From assembly GCA_032871835.1 (NCBI GenBank), contig CM065295.1, positions 39,306,360 to 39,370,359 on the forward strand: 64,000 nt of DNA. The letters are read 5' to 3'. The notes beneath the pieces were generated by a model. The model was given only the letters and a program-made list of their open reading frames with translations. It had not been told where the DNA came from and ran no database searches. Source of the stretch: Dipteronia dyeriana (taxonomy: Eukaryota; Streptophyta; Magnoliopsida; Sapindales; Sapindaceae). Both the position numbers and the translations under genes were made by a program. Each line of letters begins with the position of its first letter. Within the stretch, counting starts at the first letter, position 1. This document shows positions 45,342-57,420 of the stretch, one piece after another.

Positions 45342-47638
45342 CTAATCGCTGCCATTCGTTCCGGTGCCGGTGGTGTGATCATCATCGAAGAAATCATAAA
45401 TAACTTCTGGCTCCATTTCTTGTTGTCTATATCCAGCCTTTGTCCAATCATCAACACACACTTGGACTTGAATTGATTCTGGACTCAAAAGCGACCATCT
45501 TGAGTCCAAAATATTTCCACCCGCGCTAAACTCTTGTTCCACAGCCACTGTAGAAACCGATGTTACAAGAATCTGTTTGGCTATTATAGACAAGATTGGG
45601 AAGTGCTTTTCATGTTCTCTCCACCAATGTAGAATATCAAATTTATCCACATCATCGTCTCCTATAAACTCAAAATTGGTACTATGATAAGTTTCTATCT
45701 CATTATATGAGATCGGACTTGATGAAGAAGAAGAAGAACCTCACAATCTTTTAATCTTTTGGGATAAAAGTGCAGACTCTGCCCCCAACACTCCAAAAGA
45801 TTGAGTTTGAGAGACATTTTCATTTTGTGGAACACTAATGTTTAATGATAGACCATAAATTCTACGATATTCATCATATAACTGATAAAATAATATCTTA
45901 ATTGCAGCACAATAAGTATTAATTTCTAATTGTATACCTAAACATTTATAATAAAGAGTTAAATAATCTGTCAATGCATCTAGTTTACAACGTGGGTCAA
46001 AACACAACGCAAGCTGGTAAATAGTTGGAAACTCTCTATAATAGTCTAACCATTTTTTTTTTCATAGCTTCAATGCATGCCTGTAATTGTATATCAGATG
46101 AACAGTCAGCAAATGCACCAGCAATATTACAACCCTCAATAATAAATAATTGAGTAGTAGGATATAATAAATAATTGAGTAGTAGGATAATAAATACCTG
46201 ATAAATTGTTAGTAGCACTATTAAAAACTTTTAACAAATTACAATTTTTTGTACAAACATCCCAATGGTGTGCGTAAAGATTGATTTGACTAACATTATA
46301 TTGCATAAAAGAAACTAATAAATCCCTATATTCATAACTTTCACAAAGCAATTTATAAGTAGAGTTCTAACGTATTGGAACATCACGAGAAAATCTAATG
46401 GGATGTCTACATGTCTGTTTACAAAATCTTACCCATGCTTTCATAACATTAGGATGTTTCCACAAATATGAGAGGGCCTCTTTAATGAGTTTAATAAAAG
46501 CTTGAAGATTTTCCAAACCTTTTTGAACGCATAAATTTAAAACATGGCAAGCACATCTTTGATGAAAGAAATTACTATTAAAATAAGGCTTGCATAATTC
46601 AATTAAAGCAGGAATAACTGCTGTATTATTAGAAGCATTATCAAAACCAATTGAAAAAATTTTGTTTTCATTTTTATACTCTTCAAAAATGATTTTCATA
46701 TTTTTATAAATATTATCAGCAGTATGTGCATCATCAAAAGCTCTAAATGCAAGAATTCTTTTTTGTATTGTCCATGCTTTGTCCATATAATGACAAGTTA
46801 CACCTAAGTATGAATGCATTTGCCAATGGTCAGTCCACATATCAGCACATACGGAAACACGACCTATATAGTTCGCAATTTTTTTTTTAAAATCCTTTTT
46901 TCCTTTTTCATGATACATTGTACGCGTGAGAGTGGTCCTATGGACACGACATGCAGCAAGATTTAATGCTTTATGACAATATTTAATAAAACCAACTTTT
47001 TTACAAAAACTAAAAGGTAAATGTTCTATAGCTACCATCCTAGCTAATTCTTCTCTATTAGCTTGATCACTATATTTAAATAATCGAGAGTCAGGGGTAG
47101 AAAACCTGGAAATTTGAGATTGTGTATTCCCCTTGGCAAGTTCTGCTGGATGACTGGTCGTAATATGCTTCCTATATGTGCCGTATACTCCAGATTTAAC
47201 CCATTTGTATTCTTTAGGGCAGTAATTGCACACCGCCCAACATGTTCCATTCGGTTTCGTAACTTTCTTCATGTGGAGAACGAATAGATCAGATTTGAGA
47301 TGCTTCTTATCCTTCTCTGCTGGCTCTTCAAAATTTGGATCTGCAGCAAAATCGGGTATATTTTCTGATTGTCTTGTCATATTACCAGGGCTAGGGCTAG
47401 GGGCGCTAGGCTGGCTAGAATTGGGTTCAGGAATTATTAAAGGGGGATTTGGATTGATTGGATAGTTTAGAGATTCAAGATAGCCTTGCCGTTGCAGGAA
47501 CTCATGGTAAGCGGTGTCATCAAAACCGATATTATCTGGTTGGACCGGATCCGGCTCCGACATACGACCTTTACCGGTCCTGGAAACGGAATGCCTTGGT
47601 GGAATATCTCTTACTCCACTTCCACTTCCACTTGCCAT
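45342..47638 (-). pseudogene. hAT transposase, BED finger type
   Basis: Starts at ATG 47638 (MASGSGSGVRDIPPRHS). The 423-codon first part has a BED-type zinc finger (C-NYC, then H-ITTSH, about residues 133-165), and a catalytic-domain segment with VSVCADMWTDHW, SIGFDNASNNTAVI and RCACHVLNLCVQKGL. A stop at 46367 replaces the tryptophan of the hAT RWNSTY word (TGG to TAG). Beyond it, LLCESYEYRDLLVSFMQYN continues. A 25-bp tandem duplication at 46141-46190 shifts the frame. A tenth A in a homopolymer at about 46053-46062 shifts it again. CGA-to-TGA gives a stop at about 45741. The C-terminal dimerisation domain (WWREHEKHFPILS, VEQEFSAGGNILDSRWSLL) is intact at 45342-45650. A family member would be about 690 residues. 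It cannot be active. Confidence 0.9.
46141..46190. repeat. 25-bp tandem duplication inside the hAT transposase
   Basis: AATAAATAATTGAGTAGTAG plus GATAT or GATAA occurs twice in direct succession. The period is not a multiple of three, so the frame is shifted. Confidence 0.9.
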
Positions 47639-48012
47639 TGAAAAAAATAATTTGTAAATAAACTCTTCAAAAAAATTAAGATAAAAATTGTTGACAAGGA
47701 TTTTAAAATGATTTTAAAAAATAATAATTGTAATACACTAAATATAAACAAATAAATAATTGACTAATTGGGAGATAATTGAAGAGAATTAGGAGAATTA
47801 GGAGAATTGAGATTTGAGAGAGAGTTGAGACTTGAGAGAGCAATTATATGATAAGAAATGAATTAGGGGGGTATTTATAGGAAATAAAGAATTAAAGGGG
47901 AAAATGATTTTTTTTTTGTTGAGCCGTTGGGCCCAACGGTGCTGACCGTTGGAGCCCAATGGCTCTTATAAGTTTTTTTTTTTAAAAAATTCATTTTTTT
48001 TTTTAAAAATAA

Positions 48013-48240
48013 AGGCCAGGAACCGGCGGTTCCTGAACCGGGACCGAACCGCCGGTTCTTGACCGGTTTTTCAAGAGAAGGAACCGGAACCGGAACCGGA
48101 ACCGGAACCGGAACCGGAACCGAACCGGAATCAGAACCGAACCGCTGAACTCCCGATTCCAGTTACTGTTCCGAAACCGGTTCTATAGTTTCGATTACAG
48201 TTACGGTTACGGTTACGGTTACGGTTACTATTTATTTCAC
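48013..48240. repeat. Right subterminal GGAACC and GGTTAC arrays
   Basis: A GGAACC hexamer run of about seven units at 48080-48122 is followed by a GGTTAC run at about 48195-48230. CCGGCGGTTCCTGAACCG forms short inverted repeats. It is the mirror of the left array. Confidence 0.85.
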
Positions 48241-48276
48241 ACGGTTACGATTCGCGTGATAATGTCTATCTAGCAG

Positions 48277-49754
48277 TGATACTTTTGACCAAATATAGTA
48301 AGATAACGGTAAAAGAAGAGTCAAATGGGTGATCCTCGAATACTGTACTTAGTCACTATAGTTGAAATCTAATCCAATTCAACCCTCTCTTTCGCGCGTG
48401 TCGTTGTTTGTTGCTGCCTCCTGCTGTCCTGCACACATCAACTCACCGCTCTCCACCTCTTCTATTCACAAATTATTATTAAAAACTCTAATTTTCACAC
48501 CTCATCAATGATCACTGTAGTACTCTATCATTAAATTCTAAAGCAAAACAAATTTATTGTCAACATTTTTCACTCGATAACCTTCTCTCTATTAAATAAC
48601 CCTTCTTTCTTGTTATTAATATTATTCCTTTTAATTAAATTTTAGTCTTTTGAGTTTAAACTTTAAAGTCAATATTGTTATACAACTTTAAGAGTTAATT
48701 CAAAAATTAACATAAATATCGTGACAAGTAATTTATATTTATGATGTCCTTCACATAAATTCTATAATAATAATAATAATAAATTACTTACCACATAGTT
48801 TAATTATTTTTAAAATTCTATAGGAGTTTGAAAAGGTATTTAGAAGAACTAATTTTATATTTTTATTTTATTACGTAAACTTTATGTTATAGTTGGTTAT
48901 ATATAGTATCTAACGATAAAATTAAAATACATGTGTCAGTTTAGAATTAATGATTAAAACAAGAATGTCTTCTTCAATTAGATCTAATTCATTAATAAAT
49001 ATTATTAATACATTGGTTTAGTTATTCAAACCAAGATTTTGAAATAAGAAAATGATTTAACTCGTTATTTATCCGTTTAAATTTAAATTATAGTTAATAG
49101 TAATATCTAATTGTACTTTTAATTTTCTCGTATAAAATAATATCAATCAAATTATTCAATTTATTGAAATAAATATTATATCGTTTCTTTATATAAATAA
49201 CCACGGTTTATAATATTAAACTATCTATTAATCCACTTTGATCAATAAAAAAAATTGTTAAAACACCAAATACGTTAGTATGTCAACCAAATAAACATCC
49301 AATTAACAAATTTGGTAAGCACAACTCAGTTAAGGATGCCGAATCAGCTCTTAATAATCTAAAATTAAATGACATTAATTATTATGAATATATAAGGCAC
49401 TATATCCGATATTATACTAAAAATACACAACCATGACATAAAAAAAAAGTATTATGGTAGGCATTGGTTTCCCAAAAAAGTCAAAATAAAATTAAAATTG
49501 ACGTCATTATTTGGGGGGCAGTTTCGCTGCCCGTACCTTGTTTAACTAAAAAAGCGTTATTTTAATTATTATTATTTTTATTTAAGAATTAAGATATTAG
49601 ATAATAGATATAGTTAGATTTATATTCTGCAGAGAGAATGCCGTAGCCAGTACTTAGTTTTTGAAAAGGAACAGAAGTGATCTTGTGGTATTCTACGAAA
49701 TTAAATAGCAATTGCGAGGGCAGTTTAGCATCCACCAACTTTTTTTTTCTCTCT
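48277..49754. other. Upstream intergenic region of TSN
   Basis: AT-rich; no gene. A stable small hairpin (GGGCAG-TTTCG-CTGCCC) lies at about 49516-49532. TGACGTCA, a perfect bZIP (C-box/as-1 half) palindrome, lies at 49499-49506, about 290 bases upstream of the likely transcription start. Confidence 0.5.
49499..49506. promoter_or_regulatory. TGACGTCA palindrome, possible bZIP site
   Basis: An exact 8-bp match to the TGA/CREB-type bZIP target, in the proximal upstream region of TSN. Presence is seen; function is inferred. Confidence 0.35.
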
Positions 49755-49766
49755 TATTTATATATG
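49755..49766 (+). promoter_or_regulatory. TATA box of TSN
   Basis: TATTTATATATG lies about 30 bases before the CT-rich stretch (about 49785-49805) where transcription would start, with a splice-competent 5'UTR exon downstream. Confidence 0.55.
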
Positions 49767-49789
49767 CCCCTGTTTAGCGCATTGTCTTA

Positions 49790-50615
49790 TCCCCTTACTC
49801 TTCTTTGATCCGCCGTCCGGTCCTCTATAAGTCCGTATCTTCTCTTATTCCGTCAATTCGAATCTACTCTCATTATCGGATTGATCTCCATTTTTCGCTT
49901 TGTTTTAGATCCATTCCGGCTCCTTTTTGTCTGATTCAGGTATCATCGGTAAACAGGCCTTTTCTTCCGATTATTTTTAATGAGTTTTTCTCGGATATTT
50001 TATCGATAGATCTTTATTTGTGTCGTTTTTCAGGTGTTTATTAGATGGATTTTTTTTGGAAGATCATCTTTGTTTGTGTTTTGTATGCGATGAATGTGCG
50101 TTTACAGATTTGCATGCAATTTGAATCAACCTTTAGTTGAATTTTGATTTTCAGGTTTTGCGTTTTGTTCTCAATCCTTCGTTTTTGATCGATTTGCTTG
50201 ATCGGATCATAGATCGAGTTGTTTTTCAGTAGCTGCTGTGATCAATTTATGTGTTCTGTTCTTGCATGTCTGGATTTGTTCGTTTTAACGTTGATTTTAT
50301 ACGATTTTTGGAGTTTCGATGAATTAAATGTGACAGATCTAATGTTTTCCTCCTTTTATGACTGTAATTTAAAGTTTGATTTCATATGTGTGCGTTTTTT
50401 TACCGTAAGTTATTTGATTCATTTGTTAATATATTTTTTTAATCATTTCGTTATTGTTGATTTAATATACATGAATATGTATTATTGCATCATTGACAAG
50501 TTTAAGCTGCGTATAAAGAGGATGCAAAAACAAATTATCAATTGTAACGAATTAACACTTTTTTTCCCCTGAAATACATATTATATGTTTTTGTTGCAGA
50601 TCTTTAGCTGTTCAG
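49790..50615 (+). other. TSN 5'UTR with a ~660-bp leader intron
   Basis: A non-coding exon from about 49790 to 49939 ends at CTGATTCAG/GTATCA. The acceptor is TTTTTGTTGCAG/ATCTTT at 50599/50600, 16 bases before the start codon. Long T-rich leader introns are common in highly expressed plant genes and often enhance expression. The frames at 49805-50572 are within the leader and intron. Confidence 0.75.
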
Positions 50616-53600
50616 ATGGCAACAGCAGCTGGGGGATTGTGGTACAGAGCAAAGGTGAAAGCTGTTCCATCGGGGGACAGCTTGGTAATAACGTCCTTGT
50701 CTAGCCCCAACTCTGGACCTCCACGTGAGAAAACGATCACTTTATCATCTATTATCGCTCCTAGACTGGTAATCCTTCTTCACATTAAGTGCCCATGGTA
50801 TTTTCTTTATTTGTTTTGAATTTTTGTTCACAATGATATTTAATGCATATGTTGTTTTCCAGATTATGTAATATTTAAGCATTTTGATGTGTTTTTTTTA
50901 TCTCAATCTTTTCTTAAGGTTAAATGTTTGTGGAGTTGTTTAGTCGATTCCATATCTATTGATTGCTATCTATTTTAATATGTGAATGTGGAATTCTACG
51001 AGCTCAGGGTCTCGTTTATGTTAGATTCCTTTTTCTCTTATCATGAATTATGTAGCCCCATCATAATCTTGGTTAGTCTTTGTAATTTTAATGTAAAAAG
51101 TGGTGATGATATGATAGTGAGAAGTCTGGGTGGATTACAAGTTATAGACTTTAGTATTTATTCAAAATTATTTGGATGAGAAATTTTTTCTCTGCATCAA
51201 TGTTGGACAGTTAGACTTCTAACCTAACTTGTTTTGTCTTGATTTCTGACTCTTATTCCCAGGCTCGTAGAGGAGGTGTAGATGAGCCATTTGCATGGGA
51301 AAGCAGAGAATTTTTGAGGAAGCTCTGCATAGGAAAGGTTCTCACTATTATACCCTTTTGCTTGTTGCTGGCTAGTGAATAGTCACATGAATATGTTTGG
51401 AACGAGCTTCTCTCTTCTAACTCAAATATGCAATACACAGGAGATCACTTTCAGAGTAGATTACACTGTAGCATCGATAAACCGGGAATTTGGCACAGTT
51501 ATCCTTGGTGATAAAAATGTTGCAATGCTTGTTGTTTCTGATGGCTGGGCAAAGGTTTCTCTTTTGTTGCAGTAGATTGAAAGTTTTCTTCTTTGTCTCT
51601 TGCCCTGCTTGTTTTTGGGCTGAACCTATTGTATGCAGGTCAAGGAGCAGACTCAGCAAAAAGGAGAGGCAAGTCCTTACCTTGCTGAACTGCTACGTCT
51701 TGAAGAGCAAGCGAAGCAAGAAGGTCTGGGTCGCTGGAGCAAGGTTGTCTTCTTTTCTGATATTATAAATTTATAATCTAAATTATTTATTTTATAATGA
51801 ACTTTGAGTATGCTTTTAAGCTAATAATTTAGGTTTTAACAAATAAAATAGTGCATGTATCTTTGAGGTGCATATGGTCACTTATACACAAGTGAGTGTA
51901 TTATTATTAGCATTTTTAGGCTATTTTAGACAACTCTTTGCACCTCTCCTTTTTTGGGGCCAATCATTTGGAAGTTCTATTTTATTGTTCTTCGAGGATA
52001 CTTAGCTATTCTACTATTTGATCATATACTTTGCATTACAGGTCTACAAAAAGATTAGCTGTAACTGTCTTGGCTAGCAAAAAGAGAGTTGTTAGTGATT
52101 TGGATTAGGAAAAAGAAAGTGTTGTAAATTACTGCTGGCTTGGGAATAAAAGTGTTATGAATGACTATCTAATGAATGAACGTTTTATGCAATCCTGGTT
52201 ATAGGTGCCAGGTTCTGCCGAGGCTTCCATCAGAAAGCTGCCTCCCTCTGCCATTGGTGATCCTAGTAACTTGGATGCCATGGGTCTGTTAAATGCAAAC
52301 AAGGGGCGACCCATGCAATGCATTGTCGAGCAGGTTCGTGATGGAAGCACAATTCGGGTCTACCTGCTTCCGGAATTTCAGTTTGTCCAAGTTTTTGTTG
52401 CAGGAATCCAGGTTGATATTTTGCTTGGTCATTATTTTTTCTTATCTTTTTACTACAAAGCAAATTTGTACTATGATGTCTCATTCACCAGTGTTAATAA
52501 TGTTTCTGTATATTTAATGTTTTCCCTTCCTGAATTAAGTCCCCAGCAGTGGGTAGAAAGCCTGCAGCTGCTGCCGTGGAAGTAGATATCCCCTCTGATG
52601 AGACAAATGGAGATGTTTCAGCTGGAACTCAAGCTCCTCTGAATTCTGCTCAGAAACTTTTGGCCTCAGCAGGATCAACCACTGATGATCCATATGCAGG
52701 GGATGCCAAATATTTTACAGAGATGCGTGTTTTGAGTAGAGATGTAAGTGTATTGTTGTTGAATTTATGTTCTTCATATGTATTCTCCTTAGATGATCTG
52801 AATTCATGATGAACTATTGTATAGGTTCGTATTGTCCTGGAAGGAGTTGACAAATTCAGTAATTTGATTGGTTCGGTGTATTATCCTGATGGGGAGACAG
52901 CGAAGGACCTAGCACTGGAGCTTGTGGAAAATGTATGTGTATTGATTATTTTATTTTACAATGCTGATATATATAATAACTTTCAAGTGCAGGGCGTGCG
53001 GAATCACTAATTCGTGAAAGCCCACAAAATACTGCACGAAAGATGCGGGTTCGTGAAACCGCACGAAAAATTTGTGTGGTATCCTGCACTACAAAGTCAT
53101 CAAGTGTGGGATCCTGTATGAATTTTTGTCGAATACATGTCCATATTCGTAGTAGAAATATCTGCTACTTTTGCTGTTAATGTAACTGGTGAAAAACTGA
53201 AACACTGTTTATTACCTTTCCTTATGAGGCTTGGATAAATTTCTTTAGATTTTTTAACCAGTGAATGTGTATGTAAATGTGATCAGATTTTGTAATATGC
53301 TAGTGAGATACTTCGGACTTGAAAACCTTTGCAAATATACCATATATGTCAATTCTCGAAATTTTTCCCTCTATTGATGAATTAATTTACTGAAAGAAGT
53401 TTGGAGTGATGGCAGGTTTGTTTGCTTCAAATATTTCTTAACTATTTTATGTGTACTGCTGTGTCCGTTATTGTACCTTGTTGAAATGGCACATTTCAGA
53501 AAACGTTATAAGTGTTCTTGTGCAACTTATTTGTGGATTCGAATATGAATTGTGGTTTCGAATTGATAAACTTGTGGTTTGTGAAATTGTATTATAGCTG

Positions 53601-56600
53601 CTGTACAGTTTCAGTAAATTTCTGTACTTGTACTCTACAAAATGAAAAGCCCATGTTCTTTTTGCTGCTTTATTGTAATTTTTTATTTAATACATCTTAT
53701 GTGTTTGTGTGTCATCTCATATGTATTTGGTCATTCTGATTAACTCTCCTTTGCTCTTTAGGGCTTAGCAAAATATGTTGAATGGAGTGCAAATATGATG
53801 GAAGAAGAAGCCAAGCGGCGGCTCAAGGCTGCAGAGCTTCAGGCCAAGAAAACCCGATTGAAAATCTGGACAAACTATGTGCCACCAACATCAAATTCGA
53901 AGGCAATTCACAATCAGAATTTCACAGGGAAGGTAAGAGACTAAAGCTGCTTCAAGTTATGCCTATGTAAATATTTGTTTTATGCTACAGGTTTTTAATT
54001 TACCAACATTTGTTTCCCAGGTTGTGGAGGTTGTCAGTGGGGACTGCATTGTTGTGGCTGATGATTCTGTCCCATATGGTAGCCCGCTGGCTGAGCGTCG
54101 AGTCAATCTTTCTAGTATTAGGTGTCCAAAAATGGGCAATCCTCGCAGAGATGAGAAGCCAGCTGCCTATGCCAGGGAAGCAAAGGAGTTTTTGAGGACA
54201 CGTCTGATTGGCCGACAAGTATGAACAATTATTTATTAAGATGATTTGGGTGATGATAGAAATTTTGTTTTATGTTTTTGATATATATATATATATATAT
54301 ATATTTTCAGGTGAACATTCAAATGGAATATTCCAGGAAGGTCCCTATGGGAGATGGAACCCCAGGAACAGCTGGGGCTGCAGATTCAAGAATAATGGAT
54401 TTTGGATCAGTCTTTCTCTCTTCGCCCATTAAAGTTGAGGGTGATGATGCATCGTCAGTTGTTCCATCTACTGTTACTGGCCAGCCAGCGGGAATAAATA
54501 TTGCTGAGCTGGTACTTGCACGTGGCTTTGGCAATGTGATAAGGCATCGGGATTTTGAGGAAAGATCAAATTATTACGACGCCCTTCTTGCTGCTGAATC
54601 ACGTGCTACTGCTGGGAAGAAAGGGATTCATTCTAATAAGGATTCCCCAGTCATGCACATAACTGACCTGATTATGGTAAAATCATAATCATAATACTTT
54701 TTACTGACAATATTGTCCAGCTTTAAACACCGCTAACGCAAGCATCCATCTACCTCCATCCTTAACCCCGCCCTTCCTTTCATATCTATTGATCGTTATT
54801 TGTTTTTGAAATGTCTTGTGCAGGCATCAGCCAAGAAAGCTAGAGATTTCTTGCCATTCCTTCAGCGGAGTAGAAGATTTCCTGCTGTTGTGGAATATGT
54901 CTTCAGTGGCCACCGCTTTAAGTTATTGATTCCCAAGGAAACATGTAGTATTGCCTTTTCATTCTCTGGTGTGCGATGTCCTGCTCGTGATGAGCCCTAT
55001 TCTGATGAAGCAATTGCACTAATGAGAAGAAAGATTTTGCAGAGAGATGTTGAGGTATTATGCTTCTTTATACCTGATAGTTTACCTATTGGTTAGTTTA
55101 TGTACTTGAACTAATCTATTCATGTATACTTTTATATAGATTGAAGTGGAAACTGTTGATAGAACTGGAACTTTCTTGGGATCGTTGTGGGAGTCGAGGA
55201 CCAATGTGGCAGCATCGCTTCTTGAAGCTGGTCTGGCAAAGCTTCAAACTTCTTTTGGCAGTGATAGGATCCCAGATGCTCATATTCTGGAACAGGCTGA
55301 GCGATCAGCTAAATCACAGAAATTGAAAGTAAGTATCAGGCGTATCTGCATTATTGTTATTAATCTACATCTTTTTTTTACTAATTTTGAAGTATTGTTG
55401 CAGATTTGGGAGAATTATGTTGAAGGAGAGGAAGTATCCAATGGTAAAGCAGTTGAAAGCAAACAGAAAGAAGTGCTAAAGGTGCTCAAGATACTATTGC
55501 ATCATTTACTGTCTTGTTTGTGTCTTAATTTGATTCACTTATTCTACTTAGCTTAATTTCCAGGTAGTAGTTACAGAAGTTCTTGGTGGTGGTAAGTTCT
55601 ACGTCCAGCAAGTTGGGGATCAGAAAGTTGCCTCAATTCAGCAACAACTTGCTTCTCTGAATCTCCAGGAAGCTCCTGTAATGGGTGCTTTCAATCCTAA
55701 AAAAGGCGATATTGTCCTTGCTCAATTTACCGCAGATAATTCATGGAATAGAGCTATGGTGAGTACCATCTTTCACCTTTATTACGGATTGCTACAGCCA
55801 AAACTTTGGTCATATATATTATGTAGGACTCATGCACTGGTTTTGCAAATTTAGTATATTAGTTTTTGTGTCATCTGGGAAAATCTCACAATGAATGCCA
55901 AGTTTGGTTGGAAGAAGTATGAGAATGATGAGGTAGAAAGCAATGGAAGAGAGAATCAAAGCATGATAGGAATGCCACTTTATGAACTAGGAAGCTTGTG
56001 TATAAGTATATACATATGGAATTTGCTTAATTTCTTTTAAGATGAACACAATATTTCTGTTTTGACAGTATCCTTGTCAATCATTTTCTAGGACATGGTA
56101 GATATGAAAGGTTCTGGGTTGGAAATTGTGTCTTATTGAGAAAGGATTTGACTATGTTTTGTGCATAACTCAATAGTTGTTGATCCCTAATACTTTCTGA
56201 TTGTTGAGTTCCAGTGCGTAGTGGCTTATTATACATAGTTATAAAATTAAAGCTCCTATTTTATATTGTGATGCATTTTATGTTTTTACATGAACACAAG
56301 AACCCATAATTCTTCTGTGTTTAAGTTAATTCCAACATATAAATTGCTTTGCTTTTTTTTTTTTTTTTTGACATGTATAGATTGTCAATGCGCCTCGGGG
56401 ACCTGTTGAATCTGCAAAAGATAACTTTGAAGTGTTCTACATTGATTATGGAAATCAAGAGGTTGTTCCATACAGTCAACTAAGGCCTCTTGAACCTTCT
56501 TTATCATCGACACCTGCTCTCGCTCAGCTATGCAGTCTTGCTTACATTAAGGTTCCTGGAGTGGAAGATGAGTACGGTCATGAAGCAGCTGAGTTCTTGA

Positions 56601-57057
56601 GTGAGCACACACTAAGCAGTTCAAAAGAATTTAGGGCCAAAGTAGAGGAAAGGGATGCATCTGGAGGAAAAGCTAAAGGACAGGGAACTGGGACATCTCT
56701 TATCGTAACTCTGGTTGCTGTGGATGCTGAGATTAGCATAAATGCTCTGATGCTGCAGGTTTGAATAATACCCCCTAATACCCCACCCCCCCACCCCCCC
56801 GGTTTGCTTGGTACTCTCTCTCCCTCCTTTGTTTTTGGTTCTCACCTGATTACATGGATATCTTTCAGGAAGGACTCGCTAGAGTAGAGAGAAGGAACAA
56901 ATGGGAGCCCAAGGATAGACAGGTTGCCCTTGAGAACCTGGAAAAGTTCCAGGATGAAGCTAGGACTGCTAGGCTGGGGATGTGGCAATACGGAGATGTC
57001 CAGTCTGATGATGAGGACACAGCACCTCCAGTTAAAAAGACTGGCGGACGCCGATGA
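50616..57057 (+). CDS. TSN: Tudor staphylococcal nuclease (Tudor-SN/p100)
   Basis: Sixteen coding exons: 50616-50768, 51263-51337, 51441-51554, 51639-51743, 52205-52411, 52540-52743, 52825-52932, 53762-53932, 54021-54218, 54311-54676, 54824-55054, 55140-55328, 55404-55481, 55564-55758, 56381-56758, 56869-57057. They sum to 2961 bases, or 986 residues, close to Arabidopsis TSN1/TSN2. Every exon is a multiple of three with GT-AG borders. Domains: SN-like 1 (about 7-150), SN2 (187-330; VRDGSTIRVYLLPEFQFVQV), SN3 (380-550; VVSGDCIVVADD), SN4 (580-708), Tudor (about 755-870; FYIDYGNQEVVPYSQLRPL) interlocked with SN5 to about residue 970, basic tail GGRR. The family binds RNA, acts in stress granules and processing bodies, supports mRNA stability and decapping under heat or salt stress, and is cytoplasmic/ER-associated in plants. 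No disruption is seen; probably functional. Confidence 0.95.
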
Positions 57058-57420
57058 TTACAATTAGACTCAGGACTCAGGAGGTAAATTAAGATATAAA
57101 TCAACGGGCGGGGTATGAATTATAAGATGAGTTTAAGTTATAAATTAGGAGCGATCCATCTCTTTTCCAGCCAGAACAGTGAAATGTTGCCAGAGTCCAA
57201 CTTTGCAACAAAAACTTGCTTAAGTTTTGACTTTATGCTTTTAATTTTTAAAAAATATCGTTGTAGGTGAGGGTACAATTTTTTTTTACAAATGGCGTAA
57301 TAAGGTGAACTGTACCCAGTTTGTCAGGTCTCCACTTGGGGATTTTTATAAACAATTTTTGTGTTTTGATCAGTGTTGAATGTTTTGGTTATTTTATTTG
57401 GCATAGCCTTGGTCTTGTTT
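57058..57420 (+). other. TSN 3'UTR and terminator region
   Basis: Follows the TGA at 57055-57057. U-rich tracts (57270-57290 and 57340-57420) with TTGTGTTTTG and TTTTGGTTATTTTATTTG words are plausible upstream and cleavage elements. No canonical AATAAA stands out, so the end is approximate. Confidence 0.45.

Larger units (their letters stand above)
44867..48268 (-). mobile_element. hAT DNA transposon, inactivated
   Basis: The perfect 8-bp duplication TCTAGCAG occurs at 44859-44866 and 48269-48276. The ends read TTGACATGACC and, inverted, TAGACATTATC, short imperfect TIRs as in Ac-like hATs. It encodes a minus-strand transposase with a BED zinc finger and hAT dimerisation domain, broken by mutations. 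Both subterminal regions are packed with GGTTCC/GGAACC words (44877-45015 and 48013-48240), which in hAT elements serve as transposase binding sites. Length 3402 bp. Confidence 0.9.

Noticed and set aside
46053..46062. Homopolymer frameshift in the hAT transposase as proof of death
   Set aside because: A ten-A run could be a sequencing error. The independent nonsense changes and the 25-bp duplication are the better evidence.
48195..48235. GGTTAC repeats resembling degenerate telomeric DNA
   Set aside because: The unit is GGTTAC, not the plant telomere unit TTTAGGG, and it lies within a bounded hAT end.
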